Assembly: GCA_030737875.1 (NCBI GenBank)
Contig: CM060919.1
Span: 804,743,160-804,807,159 of the forward strand
Source of the DNA: Allium sativum
Taxonomy: Eukaryota > Streptophyta > Magnoliopsida > Asparagales > Amaryllidaceae
Length of the DNA stretch: 64,000 nucleotides
Direction of reading: 5' to 3'
In this document: positions 11,097 through 21,823 of the stretch, piece after piece
Numbering within the stretch: the stretch's first letter is position 1
Layout: each line of letters starts with the position of its first letter
The notes under the pieces: model-generated
Told to the model about the DNA's origin: nothing
Database searches by the model: none
What the model saw: the letters and a program-made list of their open reading frames with translations, nothing else
Translations under genes and position numbers: made by a program

Positions 11097-11910
11097 GAGC
11101 TAAATATGGAATGTCATCCTTTTTGTTTTTATAAGCCATGTAAAAAGGCACGGCTTGCCTTAAGAAGTCTGTTTATATGAACAAAGGATTATGAAGTGGA
11201 TGTAGGCTACGACTTAGCTGAACCACTATAAAAATATCATGTGTCATTTACTTTTCTACATTATTTATATCTTCAACAATTATTCTATCATGACCATGAA
11301 ACATGAAATACTAAATTAGATTTGAAAAGTTGAAGATGACCTATATGCAGGAACAAATAAAATGATCGTTTGCAAAAAAAAAAACATAAGAGAATGGGAA
11401 GACAACATTCTTAATTCTAACTCTCAAGAATAAAGAGAGAGTATAAAGGATGGGAATACGATGCCCCTTGAGGCGTGAAGGTGCACCCAGATGAGAGATC
11501 GCCTCAATGATACTCTAACCTGGTTATGAGACAAGAGAGTATAAAGTTGCTAGAAAGAATATGCATCAATGATGAAAGGAATATGGCCCTGTCGGAGAAT
11601 TGGAGGCAATTGAATTTTGAATTTAATCAATCTTGAATAATTCTTGCTCAGTTATCTAAGATTGACTGGGGGTATATATGTGTACGCATATTCCCTTCAA
11701 TAATGACTTCATTATATAATTGTAATATGACATGCTCTTGCATTTTTACTTAAGTATTGAACTAACAACTATCAGACATTGTAGGTAATAAATTATTATT
11801 ATTTACAAACACGTGAGTTTGTATAGGGAAATCAAGCAAAGGATGCGAGGGTCGCACTTGCTGCAACAATTGCGGACCAATTAAATGCTAAAATAAAACA
11901 AAGCACTCCG
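11097..11910. other. E1 non-coding stretch between convergent pol and antisense gene
   Basis: No ORF is visible. It contains a GGCACGGCTTGCC block (about 11149) shared in altered form with T2 (GGCACCACTTGCC at about 23931), the GTGG/GAACCAC stem-loop at 11196-11226, and a GACTGGGGGTATATATG tract (about 11665) whose counterpart in T2 is at about 24545. Since sense pol and the antisense gene converge here, it is the natural place for both 3' ends. Confidence 0.6.
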
Positions 11911-14084
11911 TCACTTGGGCTTTGGAGAGGACTTGGATTTTTTGGCAGCTTTATGAGTAGCCTTTGCCTCCTTTTCAGCATCAGTCATAATGCACTTCAG
12001 ACTTTTCTTCTCTGCAGTCGAAGTGCTAGAATCGGTTGATTTTTTACCAAGAGTCGGAACACTGGAATCAGGAGAAGATTTTTTAGCAAGCTCCTTTGTA
12101 ATAGACCTAGTTGAAAGCTTAATGACTAACCTTGATCCAGGATCCACCACTGCAAGGGGTTTAAGGCTTTCGGGGTTCAAGTCTTCAACTTTTAGCTGCA
12201 TACGTTTGTCTTGTTCGGCTTTCATTTCAGCCAAAGTGATGTCATCAGCACTTTTTGAACCCCTAATTATAGCCACATCAGGGTCTTCTTCATGCCCCTC
12301 GCTACCACCATCGTCTTTCAAGGCATCTATCATCTCGTCATCATGAGAAGTGTCGGCCTTAGAAAGTTCAGCTCCCCCTCCTGACTCTACAATGGTAGCC
12401 TTATCCTATTCTCCTTAAGTCTTTTCCACGGATTTTACCCCAGTGGTGGTTCCCTGATGCATGTCAGTCTTCTCGGTCGGTTCAACACCTACAGAATGAG
12501 AAGCAACAATTATCAACTCAAGAGAAAATAAAGGATCCTCCATCGATTGCCTAATTATGTGGTGAAAAGTGGAGACGGCCTTGACGAATTGAGGTGAAAA
12601 GGCAGAAATACCTTCCGATGTTATCTCAATTGGAGTGACTACCGTCTCTGACGCTGATTCGGGTATAGGAGATAAAAGAGATGCATGAGGAATCCCCGGG
12701 TTCTCGGGATCATATCCCTCGACTTCAGTAGTTTCAGCGGTAGCGGAAGAAGAACTAGCCTCAGGGATATTCTTTTGTTTGGCCATCCGCTTCTCCTTCT
12801 CCATAGCAACGACAATGAGGCGCCGCCCCTCAGTCAGGCGTGCCGGCTCATCATCTCTCAGATACTTTTCCATAAGTTTATCTTCGTCGACGAAATATAC
12901 CTTAAGTTCCTCTTTCTCCCATTCGATGATTTGACTCCATACGTGAACTAAGGTAGTTGGATAGTCTTCAATCCAAGAGATGTTTCGGCGACGAATTATG
13001 TGCGCGAAGAATTCAATCAGTAATTCGCCAAAACCGTGCACTTCTTCCTGAGCCTCTGATAGCTGTTTACGGGTCTCTTCAGCAGACTTAATGACATTTT
13101 CCACATTCCCCTCAGCAAGGGCAGCCCTATTCTCGGCTTCCATTAACTTGGACTCCAAGTAAGCGTTTCGTTTCTCCAGTTCAGCATTTTTTCTCGCTAA
13201 CTCGGCTTTTTCTTGCTCAAGAGTATTGTAAGCAAGTTGCATTTTGACATTGTCCGACTTAGCGTCTTCCGCTTGTTTCTTCAACTCTAAACGCTCTTGA
13301 CTATGAGATTCCAGCAAGTCATGATAACGCTTCTGTAACTCCTCAAATTGCTGTTTGAAGTTGTTAGCATCTCGTTAAGCGATGACAAGTTGAGCCTGTG
13401 TGTCCTCAAGGTCCTTCTCCAAATTTTTCAAGGCCTTTTCATTGGCATCTGCAGTCTTTTTCATCGAATTAACATATGTAATTAAAGTCTGAATGATTCT
13501 GGAGAGATTGCGTAAATACTTGAACATCTCTGAGTATTACTTCTCGACTGCGTCAATCTTCGCTTTAGCCTCATCTGCCCACTTTGAGGAAATAGGCTCA
13601 AGAGCAGGTAAAAAAGTCAGATTTTCAAAATAATGATATGAGAACTGCTTCTCCAGATATGCCAGCTTAACTTTGGACTCAGCATCCAGTGGTGAAGGTT
13701 TGTAGTATGTTAGCTCAGTGTCTCTATGCTTAGTAGGCACGATGGCTGTATCACCCTTTCCAGATCGCTTCTCAGAAACCTTATGTTTGTCTCGTGAATC
13801 GGTATGTTTTGGTGGACTTTTTTCCCAACTGTGTTTGTCTTGAGGAGAAGTTCGGTCTTTGGGCTGCGACGTGTCTTCTCCTCGACGACTCTGATAGCTT
13901 TTATATCGGTCTGGATCCGACCGGACGGGGGAGCGAGAGCGCGAGGTATGTAGCCGATAAGAATCATGTGGCCTTCTGTCATCTCTACCCCGGCTTTCAC
14001 GGTGATCATGATCGACATCGGAAGAAGGTCTAGACATGCTACGATGTATTTTTCTGACGTCATAGTAGGGGCGAGACATTGTAC

Positions 14085-14198
14085 CTGCACAACAATGTAA
14101 GTGGAATTCAGAATCGGTGTTCACATAAGAAGTGAGTGCTGTGAAGTGTGGTGCTATTGTGTTGGGTGCATCCTAAGTGGTGTTCCCCCCCGACAAAC
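14085..14198 (-). other. Intron 2 of the E1 antisense gene
   Basis: The 3' splice site is CATTGTTGTGCAG|GTACAATGTCT. The matching 5' site is probably CTCGG|GTTTGTC at 14198, giving 114 bases and exact frame continuity from exon 2 to exon 3. The 5' site is a weak match to consensus, but the aligned position in T2 also starts with GT (GTCTTTTGGGG). Confidence 0.6.
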
Positions 14199-14762
14199 CC
14201 GAGTCCGAAGCCAGGCCAGCGCGAGTGGGCTCTTTGGCCTTCACGGGAGTAGTCACCTCTAAAGAAGTGAAAATTAAAGGATTTATGCCAAAGTACTCTG
14301 AAGTATAGATGGTTTCAGGTAGGGGGAGATCTCCTAAACCCTGAAATGTGGAATCGTCGGTGGTAGGGACATCTCCTTGAGAAGCGTCTGTTGGCAGCTC
14401 TTTAGGGGACGTTGACTTCTCAGGAGAAATAGCATCATCAGGGACGATATACCCTTCTCTGTGCTTTTCGGCTATGTTGGCTAACTCGTCGTTCTGAGTT
14501 GAAGATGGAGAAGGTGAAGTCCGAAGAGGTATTGTTGGACTTTTCGAGCCCTCGCCCGTTTCAGGAATAATGTCCACTAGAGGTATGTATACATATGGAC
14601 CCGACCCATGACCTATGCTATGGGTAATGGATAGTAACCCGTGATGATGGAGATACTCATCCTTATGAACTTCGTCGATGGTTAGAAACTTTTGATCGCC
14701 ATTGAGAAGCTGATGCAACCGATCAAAGTACAATTGATCCGATATTTGTTTTGGGTTATCAA

Positions 14763-14839
14763 CTGCGAATAAAAGAGAAAGCAGGTTAATGTGTTGGCAT
14801 GAACATTCAAAATTGAGATCTAGATAATCGATGCCTTAC
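14763..14839 (-). other. Intron 1 of the E1 antisense gene
   Basis: The minus strand reads TCAA|GTAAGG at the 5' end and TTTTATTCGCAG|TT at the 3' end, 77 bases. Unspliced, exon 1 hits a TAG 11 bases inside the intron. Spliced, codon phase 1 is kept and exon 2 opens at once. T2 has an intron at the same place (30610-30540). Confidence 0.75.
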
Positions 14840-15590
14840 TTGATTTGGTCCATCTCCTGGCACACCCCAGCTGTTGCCTGATATAAAACCATTCAAGCTT
14901 AGAATCGCCGGCCTTGCTGCTAAATGGAGCTGAAATAATTTTCCTTTTTGGGATTGATTCAAAATAGGAGAAGGAAGGAGTCTCTTGAGTCCGATGCTTG
15001 AAATTATAAAAAAAGTGGACGTCGTCGAAAGTAGGCTCTATACCTAAAACCTCTTTGTATGCTATATATAAGGTATATAAATAAGCATAAGAGTTGGGGT
15101 GTAACTGCATGGGGGCAATCCGCATCTGTCTCAGAAAGTCGACGACAAAAGGAGGAAACGGTGGAATAGCCCCAACCATACACATCAATCGGGTAACTGC
15201 CATAAATCCTTCCGGAGGGTTGTGGGGACGATCATCTTTCGATGGCACTAGGGTATCTCTTTTCAGTATCCCGTGCTTTAGACATATTCGAACAAGTCTG
15301 TCGTCATCAATCATCGATTCAACAGAATCTTTGGGTAACTCCAATAAAATGGCAGACTCAAACTCATCAGGAGCTCGATTATCTCCTATCCCTCCTTCCT
15401 CTTCATCGCCCAGAGAAACTTCACTATCGAAAGGTGTTTCACTATTATGTGCTCCTACTTCATAATATGGGCCCTCATCATCCCGTTCAGGGTCTGAGGA
15501 AGAGGATATGTCATCAAGAGCAAATTTCTCAGAAGTTTCCGCAACTTCTATCTTCTTCTTTGCTAACCTAGATGAACGTCTCTCGGCCAT

Positions 15591-17044
15591 GATCACTAGA
15601 CTACTGAAGAAGCAATAACATAAGTTAGAGTAAGATAGCCCGAATCCACCTGTGTGTGTATGTGAACTAAAGTGTGTGCTATGTGTACCAAAGATGCAAA
15701 GTAAACACATGAGAGTGTGATGTAAAGATTCAAAGGAGTAATGATGTTTCAGAATAGTTCTTGGTGTTTATTATGTTCGTAAGGCGCTATCCTAACTGTC
15801 CATCAAGTTGAAGATTATGTCAAATATTGATTTAGCCAGTTGAACAAATTCTTGTGTATTGAGCTGGACTGATTCGGTTCGGTTCAGATGTAAGTGTTGG
15901 GATCGGATCGGGGGGAGCCTTGTTATGGTCTGCAGCAAATATTTATGCCTATCGAGCAAAAACTGGATCGGATCGGAAGTAGGCTTTCGGAGCGGTTCGG
16001 ATTGATTTGAATAGCCGTGCTGTTTCATCTCCTTAGTTCTCATTCCAACCCGACTTGGTTAAGCGATCTATGTCCCCCCTCTTTGCTTTCTAATCCGACC
16101 CGATCCGATCAGTTGAAACTCATTTCCATCTCCACTCCCATGCCTCTTCACCCGAACTGATCCCAAGCTCTAACCGCCTTTCCTCTTCTCCCTCTCCATC
16201 CTCTACTCCACTTAACTAACACCGAACCCATTTCCCTTAGGAAAACCATTTATTTTTAAGAAATCAGTCGCAACGAAACCCTCGTGGACCTATATATTTC
16301 CTACCATGCCAAATCCCTTCCCCAATGCCTCGAGGAGGTAGCAGAACCACCAACGACGACGGCGACGAGAGAGGGAGCCACGGCGCCGAAGCCGAGCAGA
16401 GGCCATGACCAAATCGCTTAAAGTTGATCTCAAATTAAAACTGAAATCGACTATTTTAAGATATTCGAGATTATAAACCTACCAACGTGTTCAATTTGAA
16501 GATTAACGAGAGAGTTTTGGAGTTTTTTGGAAGCTAGGGTTTCAGTGCAATGTTTGTCAGACAAGAACAATAAAAAAGGAAGAAGAAAAAGGAGGATGGC
16601 AGCGGGTTTATATAGGCTTATCGTGACAGATCGTATTCCTAGTCTCTTTTCCCACTTGGACCGGGATACAGGCACACAAATGCATTCTGGTCTGTCAACC
16701 CTGTGACAAGCAAGAAAAGACGAAAAGCCGTTCGAGTTGGGGTCCGAACCGAATGAGATTATGCACATTTTTCTTGGCATATAAATTGAATTGAACTCAA
16801 GGAAAAATAAAGAAAAAGGTTACCTGGATGGACCGCTGGAAATCAAGAAGGGTTCCTAAATTCGTTTAAAAATGAAAAAGAAAATTCATATGTGTCATGA
16901 CGTATATATAGATCGCAAGAGACCCGGTTTTTATGAAGCAACACGTCCATGTAAATGAACGGAAATGACTATTTAACGATTCAAATTCAAAGACCAATGA
17001 ACAGACGATTTCAAGGCACGCTCCGTCTTAGATAGAAGCATCCC
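15591..17044 (-). other. E1 antisense gene 5' region, non-coding
   Basis: This lies upstream of the antisense ATG. A possible leader intron ends at TTGCTTCTTCAG just before the ATG (about 15606). Pyrimidine-rich sequence and AAACCCTAGCTTCC (about 16530-16545 on the minus strand) resemble a plant 5' leader. Bases 15860-16110 are rich in GATCGG/CCGATCC repeats like those in the LTR U3. Confidence 0.5.
16604..16616 (-). promoter_or_regulatory. TATA box of the E1 antisense gene
   Basis: The minus strand reads CCTATATAAACCC, a strong TATA box, about 1 kb upstream of the antisense ATG and followed by a CT-rich tract. T2 has an equivalent CTATAAATACC at the corresponding distance from its antisense ATG. 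Neither lies in an LTR. Confidence 0.6.
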
Positions 17045-17058
17045 TTGAGGGGGCAAAA
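17045..17058 (+). other. Polypurine tract of E1
   Basis: TTGAGGGGGCAAAA directly precedes the 3' LTR start TGTTAGCC. It would prime plus-strand cDNA synthesis. Confidence 0.8.
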
Positions 17059-17775
17059 TGTTAGCCTACTTTGTGAACTAGGCTACACAAAGCTAGAAGA
17101 TCAAATTATGAAGAACACCCTGCCAGACAATCGGATCGGATCGGGCTTTCTTGGGCAGAGACAAACCAACACAAAGCTATAAAGGAAAGAACGCAACACT
17201 GACCGGATCGGAGGAGACGAAGCCGATCCGAGCCCCCAGTCATCAGCTTATCCGATCCGAACCCAGAATTTCAGTTGCTTCACTCCACGTTCTCCTTAAG
17301 AATCGAGGCGGTTATGTACACGTTCTACCCACAATTGCCACTAGCCAGATGTGCTGTCGTCACCAGAACCCATCTGAACCCGAAAGTGATGGGATGGAAG
17401 CCATGTGGATCTAAACCGATCTGGTTTCAGAAGCTTATTCCACCTATAAATGCACCATCAAGAGGCATTTGAAAGGATCTTTTGGCATTTTCAGTATTGA
17501 AACTCCTTTGTAACCTGAATTCCACCATCTTATTCAGCCTACAATCATCTTTCAAGTCAAAAAAGGAAACTGAGTGAATCAATGTATGAAATGAGTGAGA
17601 TTTGAGTGAAAATCATTGTTGTTCTCGTTTTCAAGATATCAATAAAAAAAGAAGAAAAGTGGACGTAGGCTAATTAACGCCGAACCACTATAAATTGTGT
17701 GTTTTCTTTGCTTTAGTTTTCATCCTATTATAATCTTTGCTAGTTTGGGTGTTAGAGACAATTTTGGATCTAACA
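17059..17775 (+). repeat. 3' LTR of E1
   Basis: Starts TGTTAGCC and ends TTTTGGATCTAACA, matching the 5' LTR along its length with about 30 substitutions. It carries a 13-15 base extra block near 17240-17262 and lacks two A residues near 17570. The stem-loop at 17659-17688 is identical to that of the 5' LTR. Confidence 0.9.
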
Positions 17776-17780
17776 AGTAT

Positions 17781-20700
17781 CGAATACATCGATTGGATGT
17801 ACACGTCTTTCTTTCATACCTTAAGAGGATCGATGTAATTCATTTCTAATATAATATTACAGTGGCTAAGGATCGTATTCGGAACAAAGTATAGAAACAA
17901 ATACATACAGTATATCACATATAATATCACATATATTTACAGACAACGGAATCATAACAATAAATGTGTACACATATGAATGGTTCAAAAGACCATATAC
18001 ATATATAATGAATATCAATTAAGTATACATTATGTAACTCAAACACTTGACTATATGACTCAAGTAATAGCTCCATAAAGCTAAAGCTAGAGTGAAAGTG
18101 GAGCAAGCTCGGATCTACTGATGTACGTGAAACAACTCGTTCTGACCGAGTATAAATACACGGGTCAGTCTCGTTTAAACATATCAATAATAATGTGATA
18201 CGTGAAATAAAATGTTATTAAGATGATAATTCCTTTTCATAAGAAAAGGAATCCCAAATCACATATTAACTCAAGATATAGATAAGGTAATTCTTTTCTA
18301 TCAAAAAGGAATAATAACTCGAATCATAGATTCCTCAAAAGATAAATTCACAAATTTAATTGTTAGATTACTCCAAAGTGACATGAACACATGAAAGGAT
18401 TTTCCAGTAACAACAAGTGCTAAACATCCAGTAGAGCATGAATATAAATCCCCAAAACTCTAGAACAACAAAGGAAAATACATCAAATGCAAACATATAA
18501 ATCTATATGAGAGCATATTCAATATATGAGTGATCACTAGATATATATATACACACACACATGCACACACACACAAAAAGCCTCATTATAGCTCTCAGCT
18601 ATATAAGTCTTAAGATAGGTCTCAACTACAAAAAGAAATTCAATTAATATTAAATTATCGAAAATTGAATCCAAAGCGGCATAAAGAGATAAAATCATCA
18701 AAATCACCATAAATAGGATCCAAAACAGCAAATTACATATGCATAGAAAATTTATTCCCTCAAGCTTTACCTAGTATTATATGCATATTTAGACGCATTA
18801 CACTATGACCCCCGGTCCAGTGTTACTTGGTCCTTGCCCAAGTGAATGTGTTCCCAACACTACGACCCCCGACCGAGTGTGTCTTGCCCCCTAGCTAAGT
18901 AGACATGTATATAAGACCCCCGGGCCTGGCTTCCCTCTGAAAGAAAGCACTGGGACAATGCAGAATGTGACATAAACTTCCAAGCCCTAGCTCGAAAAAT
19001 GAAAACAGTATGTCTCATACCGCACGTTTCACTAATCGATTCACTACAAGTCAACTTACTTCACAATGAAAAACAATAGTTTCAATTAGATGAGTCTAGA
19101 ATTAACCAATATAATATACCTTCGTATCCAATACCACGACGTTTACCACGTCGTTTAATCACAAGCTCACCTTATCGAAGGTTGAAAAAACGTGTGGTTT
19201 TACATAAGAAAATATACTTTAGAGAAATCAGTTTCTATATGACTTCTAAAAATATTTAGATAGCACCGATTTTTGAAAATCTCTTTATAAAATAAGAATA
19301 TATATTAATGATCTAAAAATATTTATAATATAGAAAATTATTTTCTTAATATGATACTTATTTATATTCGAAACTCTTTTAAAATCAGTTTCTAAAAAAG
19401 TTGTAACGTGTTCATGAAATCACAGGAAACTCATGAATGCACCATGAGGAAAAATACACACAGCCTTAAAAATTCTAGAGTTCGGATTAATAAAAATATA
19501 ATCTTATTCAAGAAGGAATCAATCCAAAGCAATTCACAAGGATTATCACTCAAATATCATGCATTAGGAGCCTTTAAATCACTTAGAAGTCAATAGGAAC
19601 TATAAACAAAAAATGCCACAGAATTAATGGTGAGCAATATTCGGTTAGAACCGAATTAACCGATTTATTTCGGTTGGTTCGGTTCGGTTTTGAAACTAAA
19701 TCGGTTTGTAAAATGATTTTCTTTTAATCGAATTAACCGAACTTTTATTGTATCCAATTTAATGATATTGCAGAACTTTAAATAATTGAATTAGTAATAA
19801 AATACAAAGTTATTTTGTTAAAAGTAAGTTAAATTTTACTTTGAACATAAAATTTAGTGATTAAAATCCCTTCAGCATAAATTTGAGTTTGAATTTGAGT
19901 GAATCAGTCATTGGATTAATAACATATGCTTTAAGTTCGGTTAAATTGGTTACCGACCGAATTAACCGAAATTATTCCGGTTTGGTTCGGTTCGGTTTTG
20001 ATTTTTTTTTTGTTCTAATTCGGTTTGAAACTTTTTACCTCCGAACCGACCGAACGCTCACCACTACACAGAATACCCCTTTAAAACTAATAAAAGGCTC
20101 AACCTGGGTAACACATTTGTTTCACAGGGTCGACCTAGAAATGCAGAGGGTCAACCCTAGAGTCGACCCTTGTCATCCAAGGACGACCTGGGGATGCAAA
20201 TTTCCTCATGTAACACTTTCTGCTCTGACTCAATGTTTGAGCACTTAATTGATTTATTTCCCGAACTTGGAATAAGATGAAAATTAACAAGCATGAAGAA
20301 TAACTTTCATACTCTAGATTGGAAAAGATTTACTCGATTCTAATAAGGATTGAGAGAGAAATGATATCTCAAATATCAATGCAGGTAGGGTTTATACACT
20401 ATAACTATATCGGAACAACTTCTAGTTACAATATTTCAACTTAATCTTCAAACTTAAGAAAATTCAAACAAAATAATATGTAAGCTAGATGAGTGTTTCA
20501 ACAATAGCAACTTGAAAAAAAGGAAGCTTGGAGTATTCTCAGCTTGTAGAAAGAATAACAGATACATGCAAAGCTTGGTTTGCTACTATAATCTTCTTCC
20601 TTATTTTCTGCAAATTTGTCGAGGATCTTGCTGCCCATAGCTTGATTTTTTGCTATAATAAAGATCATCATCCATTCTTTTTTTATTTTTTTCGACTTAG

Positions 20701-21818
20701 ATTTTTGATTGAAGAATTTAAGAGGTTTGACCATATTATTTCTCAGGTCTTCTTACAGTACAAGAAGAAAAGGGGAAGAAGGAAGGATACTGAAAAAATG
20801 TCGTATATCTCCCTTTTTCCTTCTTCCAGATAATTCCTTATTCTCAACCCAATAAGCTTTATCCAAATCATATCATTTTATTTATACTTTAACAATTTCC
20901 CACTTCATAGAAATATTAAACATACTTAGAAAATTATTTTAAACCATCCCAGCACCCTTTTTTTAAGCACTCAAAAGTTCATATTTTCTCAAAACAATTG
21001 TTTACCTTCTTTATTTTATCAAGGCTTGCAAATTCAATGTTAACTTTACAAAATTTATATTATTTATGACAAAATAAATCAACAATCATGAAAATTTTAT
21101 TTAATCACTCAAATATTGATTTGTCAATCAATATTTTTTTCTTATTATATTTCTTTTATTCTTAATTTTCTGATTGCAACGTAAGTAAATTTACAAACGC
21201 TGCTTTTCTGGCAAAAATTTACCATTTATTTTGAATTCACAAAAAAATTCATTTTAACTCAATAACTCTTATGAAATCATCAAACGAATTCATTGAACCA
21301 ATTGCAAACATGACCTTTAATTACAAAAATAATTATACATTTCTCGTTTTTATTTGTTTACAAAATTTACAATTTAGCAACAAATTACCTAAGTACTGAT
21401 TTAGTTATTTTAAGTAACTCATAACAAAAATGTTTTAACACTTAAATATTAATTCCAAATCAATATTTTATATTTTTAATATCCACTATAATAGCTAAAA
21501 AGGTTGCTATGCAATAATTTATCAATTATTACACTTAATAAAATGAACCTTTAAACACGATTTATAATATTTTACCAGCTTTATTATTTTCGTCTTAAAT
21601 TTATTTTGAAAACACAGATTGAAATAAATTCCCTTACTAGATTATTTGAATTCAATTTATTTCAATCTACATAATTTTTCATAAAATCTCAAATACCTTA
21701 ATTTCTAACTTACATAATCATATGAGTTTATCCCTTGAACTTGTATTTACTAGATTTTTAATTTTAAAATAAGTTATAATTTGTTTACCTAAGGTATCCA
21801 AAAACGCATGTTGTTATA
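17781..21818 (-). other. Right part of solo LTR W, no genes
   Basis: The first 420 bases have the look of the 3' part of this LTR type read backwards (an ACGGAATCAT block, GGAGCAAGCTC, then CACGGGTCAGTC near 18163), like 56535-56705 of the giant LTR. Bases 18803-18930 hold GACCCCCGGTCCAG / GACCCCCGACCGAG-type imperfect repeats. A short CA repeat lies at 18552-18577. Bases 20470-21800 are very AT-rich. A MITE-like insertion is listed separately. Confidence 0.55.
19628..20067. mobile_element. MITE-like element with TGGTGAGC termini
   Basis: The left end reads TGGTGAGCAATATTCGGTTAG and the right end reads CGACCGAACGCTCACCA, so TGGTGAGC(N)TTCGGT is inverted at the two ends. The interior is AT-rich and contains repeated GGTTCGGTTCGGTTTTGA blocks plus AATTAACCGA motifs. 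It has no coding capacity. This GGTGAGC...CGGTTCGG style is common in small non-autonomous plant DNA elements. I see no clear TSD. Confidence 0.5.
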
Positions 21819-21823
21819 GACTA

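Larger units (their letters stand above)
11911..15590 (-). pseudogene. E1 antisense three-exon gene (extra ORF of Tat elements)
   Basis: The minus-strand ATG is at 15590 (MAERRSSRL). Exon 1 is 15590-14840, exon 2 is 14762-14199, exon 3 is 14084-11911. Joining them keeps one frame for 1162 codons, with phase 1 at both introns. Four nonsense codons lie in exon 3 (13537-13539, 13375-13377, 12415-12417, 12406-12408) and no frameshift is seen. Residues of about 125-250 (PPFVVDFLRQMRIAPMQLHP) resemble the plant 'putative gypsy type transposase' family (PF04195). Then follow a Ser/Pro/Thr-rich part, an RS-rich part (TSRSRSPVRSDPDRYKSYQ), a long coiled coil (about 640-795) and a lysine-rich tail. The function is unknown. 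T2 carries a homologue with the same introns. Extra antisense ORFs are known in Tat elements; the splicing model here is my inference. Confidence 0.75.
4213..17775 (+). mobile_element. Tat-type Ty3/gypsy retrotransposon E1 with antisense gene
   Basis: The element is 13.56 kb. Its order is 5' LTR, primer tract, gag, protease, RT, RNase H, a second archaeal-type RNase H, integrase, a non-coding stretch, an antisense gene, polypurine tract and 3' LTR. The double RNase H and an extra ORF between pol and the 3' LTR are known features of the Tat lineage. The flanks are ACTAT (4208-4212) and AGTAT (17776-17780), a TSD with one mismatch. Comparing LTRs by eye gives about 30 substitutions and a few indels in 700 bases, so the insertion is old enough to have accumulated about 4% divergence. 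The sense ORFs are broken, so the copy is not autonomous. Confidence 0.85.
4093..21818 (-). mobile_element. Solo LTR W (gypsy type), split by element E1
   Basis: The left end at 4093 reads TGTAACGCCCC and the right end at 21818 reads GCATGTTGTTATA. Read from the minus strand the right end is TATAACAACATGCGTTTTT, close to the TGTAATGACCCGCATTTTT start of the LTR at 62691, with differences that are mostly CpG-type transitions. Both ends are flanked by GACTA (4088-4092 and 21819-21823), a 5-bp TSD. Removing E1 (4213-17775) leaves about 4.2 kb. No coding sequence is seen in the remaining parts, so it is best read as a solo LTR inserted in T2 gag. Confidence 0.7.

Noticed and set aside
15094..15571. 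Plus-strand open frames of 109-123 aa inside E1
   Set aside because: They are shadows of exon 1 of the antisense gene in other frames.
19883..20248. 121-aa open frame across the MITE-like element
   Set aside because: It crosses from the element into flanking LTR DNA, is low in complexity (CGGTTCGG repeats) and shows no domain.
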